Shown here in pieces: positions 4,473 through 5,273 of a stretch of 5,273 bases of DNA. Origin of the DNA: Chloroflexota bacterium (GTDB lineage: Bacteria; Chloroflexota; Dormibacteria; Aeolococcales; Aeolococcaceae). The notes beneath the pieces are model-generated. The model was not told the DNA's origin and made no database searches. It was given only the letters and a program-made list of their open reading frames with translations. The stretch lies in assembly GCA_005889515.1 (NCBI GenBank), contig VBHE01000064.1, positions 17,778 through 23,050 on the forward strand, read 5' to 3'. How positions within the stretch are numbered: the stretch's first letter is position 1; the number at the start of each line of letters is the position of its first letter. The position numbers were made by a program, and so were the translations under genes.

Positions 4473-5273
4473 ATGGCCCAGTTCATGCCGGAGCGGGTGG
4501 TGCACGCCAGGGGCGGCGCCGCCCACGGCTTCTTCGAGGTCACCGACGACGTCACCCGGTGGACCAAGGCCGCCTTCCTGAGCACGGTCCGCAAGCGCAC
4601 CCCGGTCTTCCTCCGCTTCTCCAGCGTTGCCGGCGAGCTCGGCTCGGCGGACTCGGAGCGCGACCCCCGCGGCTTCGCCATCAAGTTCTACACCGAGGAC
4701 GGCAACTACGACCTGGTGGGGAACAACACTCCGGTCTTCTTCATCCGCGACCCCCGGAGGTTCTCCGACTTCATCCACTCGCAGAAGCGCCGCGCCGACA
4801 CCAACCTGCGCGACCACAACGTGCAGTGGGACTTCTGGACGCGGACGCCGGCGTCGGCGCACCAGGTCACCTTCCTGATGACCGACCGGGGTACCCCGCG
4901 AAGCTGGCGGACCATGAACGGCTACGGCAGCCACACCTTCATGTGGGTGAACCGGGGTGGCGAGCGCTTCTGGATCAAGTACACGCTGAAGACCGACCAG
5001 GGCATCGAGAACTTCACCGACGCCGAGGCCGGCGCGATGTGCGCCGAGGACACGGATCACCACATCCGCGACCTGTACACCAGCATCCAGAACGGCGATC
5101 CCCCGTCCTGGACGATGTACGTCCAGGTGATGGACTTCGACGGCGCCTCCGGCTACCGGTTCAACCCCTTCGACGTCACCAAGGTCTGGCCGCACGGCGA
5201 CCACCCGCTCGTCAGGGTCGGCCGCCTGGTGCTCGACCGCAACCCCGAGAACTACTTCGCCGAGGTCGAGCAG
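4473..5273 (+). CDS. katA: heme catalase, 5' part (runs off right edge; shortened N-terminus)
   Basis: 267 residues are visible of a monofunctional heme catalase, which converts hydrogen peroxide to water and oxygen. Motifs: PERVVHARG with catalytic His11; [11 protein letters not shown] (45-55); [31 protein letters not shown] (83-93) with the active-site Asn; [40 protein letters not shown]; and [19 protein letters not shown] at the edge. The proximal Tyr motif lies beyond the window. The N-terminus is odd. Family members have about 40-50 residues before MAQF, which do not appear here in any frame. They also read roughly QKMAQF(D/N)RER(I/M)PERVVHA, whereas here QKMAQF is joined directly to MPERVV, four residues short. 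Family-like SHPIQK upstream of the ATG suggests that coding once began earlier. The start is weak: AGGGAG lies 16 bases upstream. The symbol katA assumes the small-subunit class; katE is not excluded. Confidence 0.88.
   Translation, partial: MAQFMPERVVHARGGAAHGFFEVTDDVTRWTKAAFLSTVRKRTPVFLRFSSVAGELGSADSERDPRGFAIKFYTEDGNYDLVGNNTPVFFIRDPRRFSDFIHSQKRRADTNLRDHNVQWDFWTRTPASAHQVTFLMTDRGTPRSWRTMNGYGSHTFMWVNRGGERFWIKYTLKTDQGIENFTDAEAGAMCAEDTDHHIRDLYTSIQNGDPPSWTMYVQVMDFDGASGYRFNPFDVTKVWPHGDHPLVRVGRLVLDRNPENYFAEVEQ

Noticed and set aside
4263..5204. Long minus-strand frame antisense to the catalase
   Set aside because: It is the reverse-frame shadow of the conserved catalase, with no domain signature.

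Overview
The window is GC-rich DNA (by eye around 70% G+C) with strong G/C bias at third codon positions. Together with a CYP124/125-like cytochrome P450 and possible leaderless starts, this points to a soil-type actinomycete or a related high-GC lineage such as Dormibacterota or Chloroflexota. I cannot assign a species. No RNA gene, insertion sequence or CRISPR array is visible, and no gene-free stretch exceeds about 210 bases.

Layout, left to right. (1) At the left edge, on the minus strand, lies the N-terminal end of a PAS-domain sensor protein that runs out of the window. (2) Next, also minus, is a Crp/Fnr-family regulator whose cyclic-nucleotide-type N-terminal half and winged-helix C-terminal half are in different frames, with about 15-18 expected residues missing at the junction. 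It looks like a pseudogene or an assembly error. Its promoter (CTGACA, 17 bp, GATAAT) sits inside an inverted repeat. (3) A complete TetR-family repressor (minus) is transcribed divergently from (4) a complete cytochrome P450 (plus). Their 90-bp spacer carries a TTGACA box, repeated ACAT words and a palindromic GGACATGTCG element. The same ten bases recur just inside the start of the Crp-like gene. (5) The P450 converges on a soluble histidine kinase (minus) across a 32-bp gap that matches the G-quadruplex pattern. (6) The kinase is divergent from a monofunctional heme catalase (plus) that runs off the right edge. Their 206-bp spacer holds two perfect 6-4-6 inverted repeats and a TATACT box. 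The catalase lacks the usual N-terminal arm and four residues just before the catalytic-histidine motif.

Working model (inference): the TetR protein represses the P450 and itself, and possibly the adjacent Crp-like gene through the shared element, in response to a lipophilic ligand such as a P450 substrate. The kinase and catalase may be linked in redox or stress sensing, but no response regulator is present in the window. I did not find a clearly new multi-gene system. The most unusual points are the shared operator-like element, the broken Crp-like regulator, the shortened catalase start and the G-quadruplex motif between the convergent genes.
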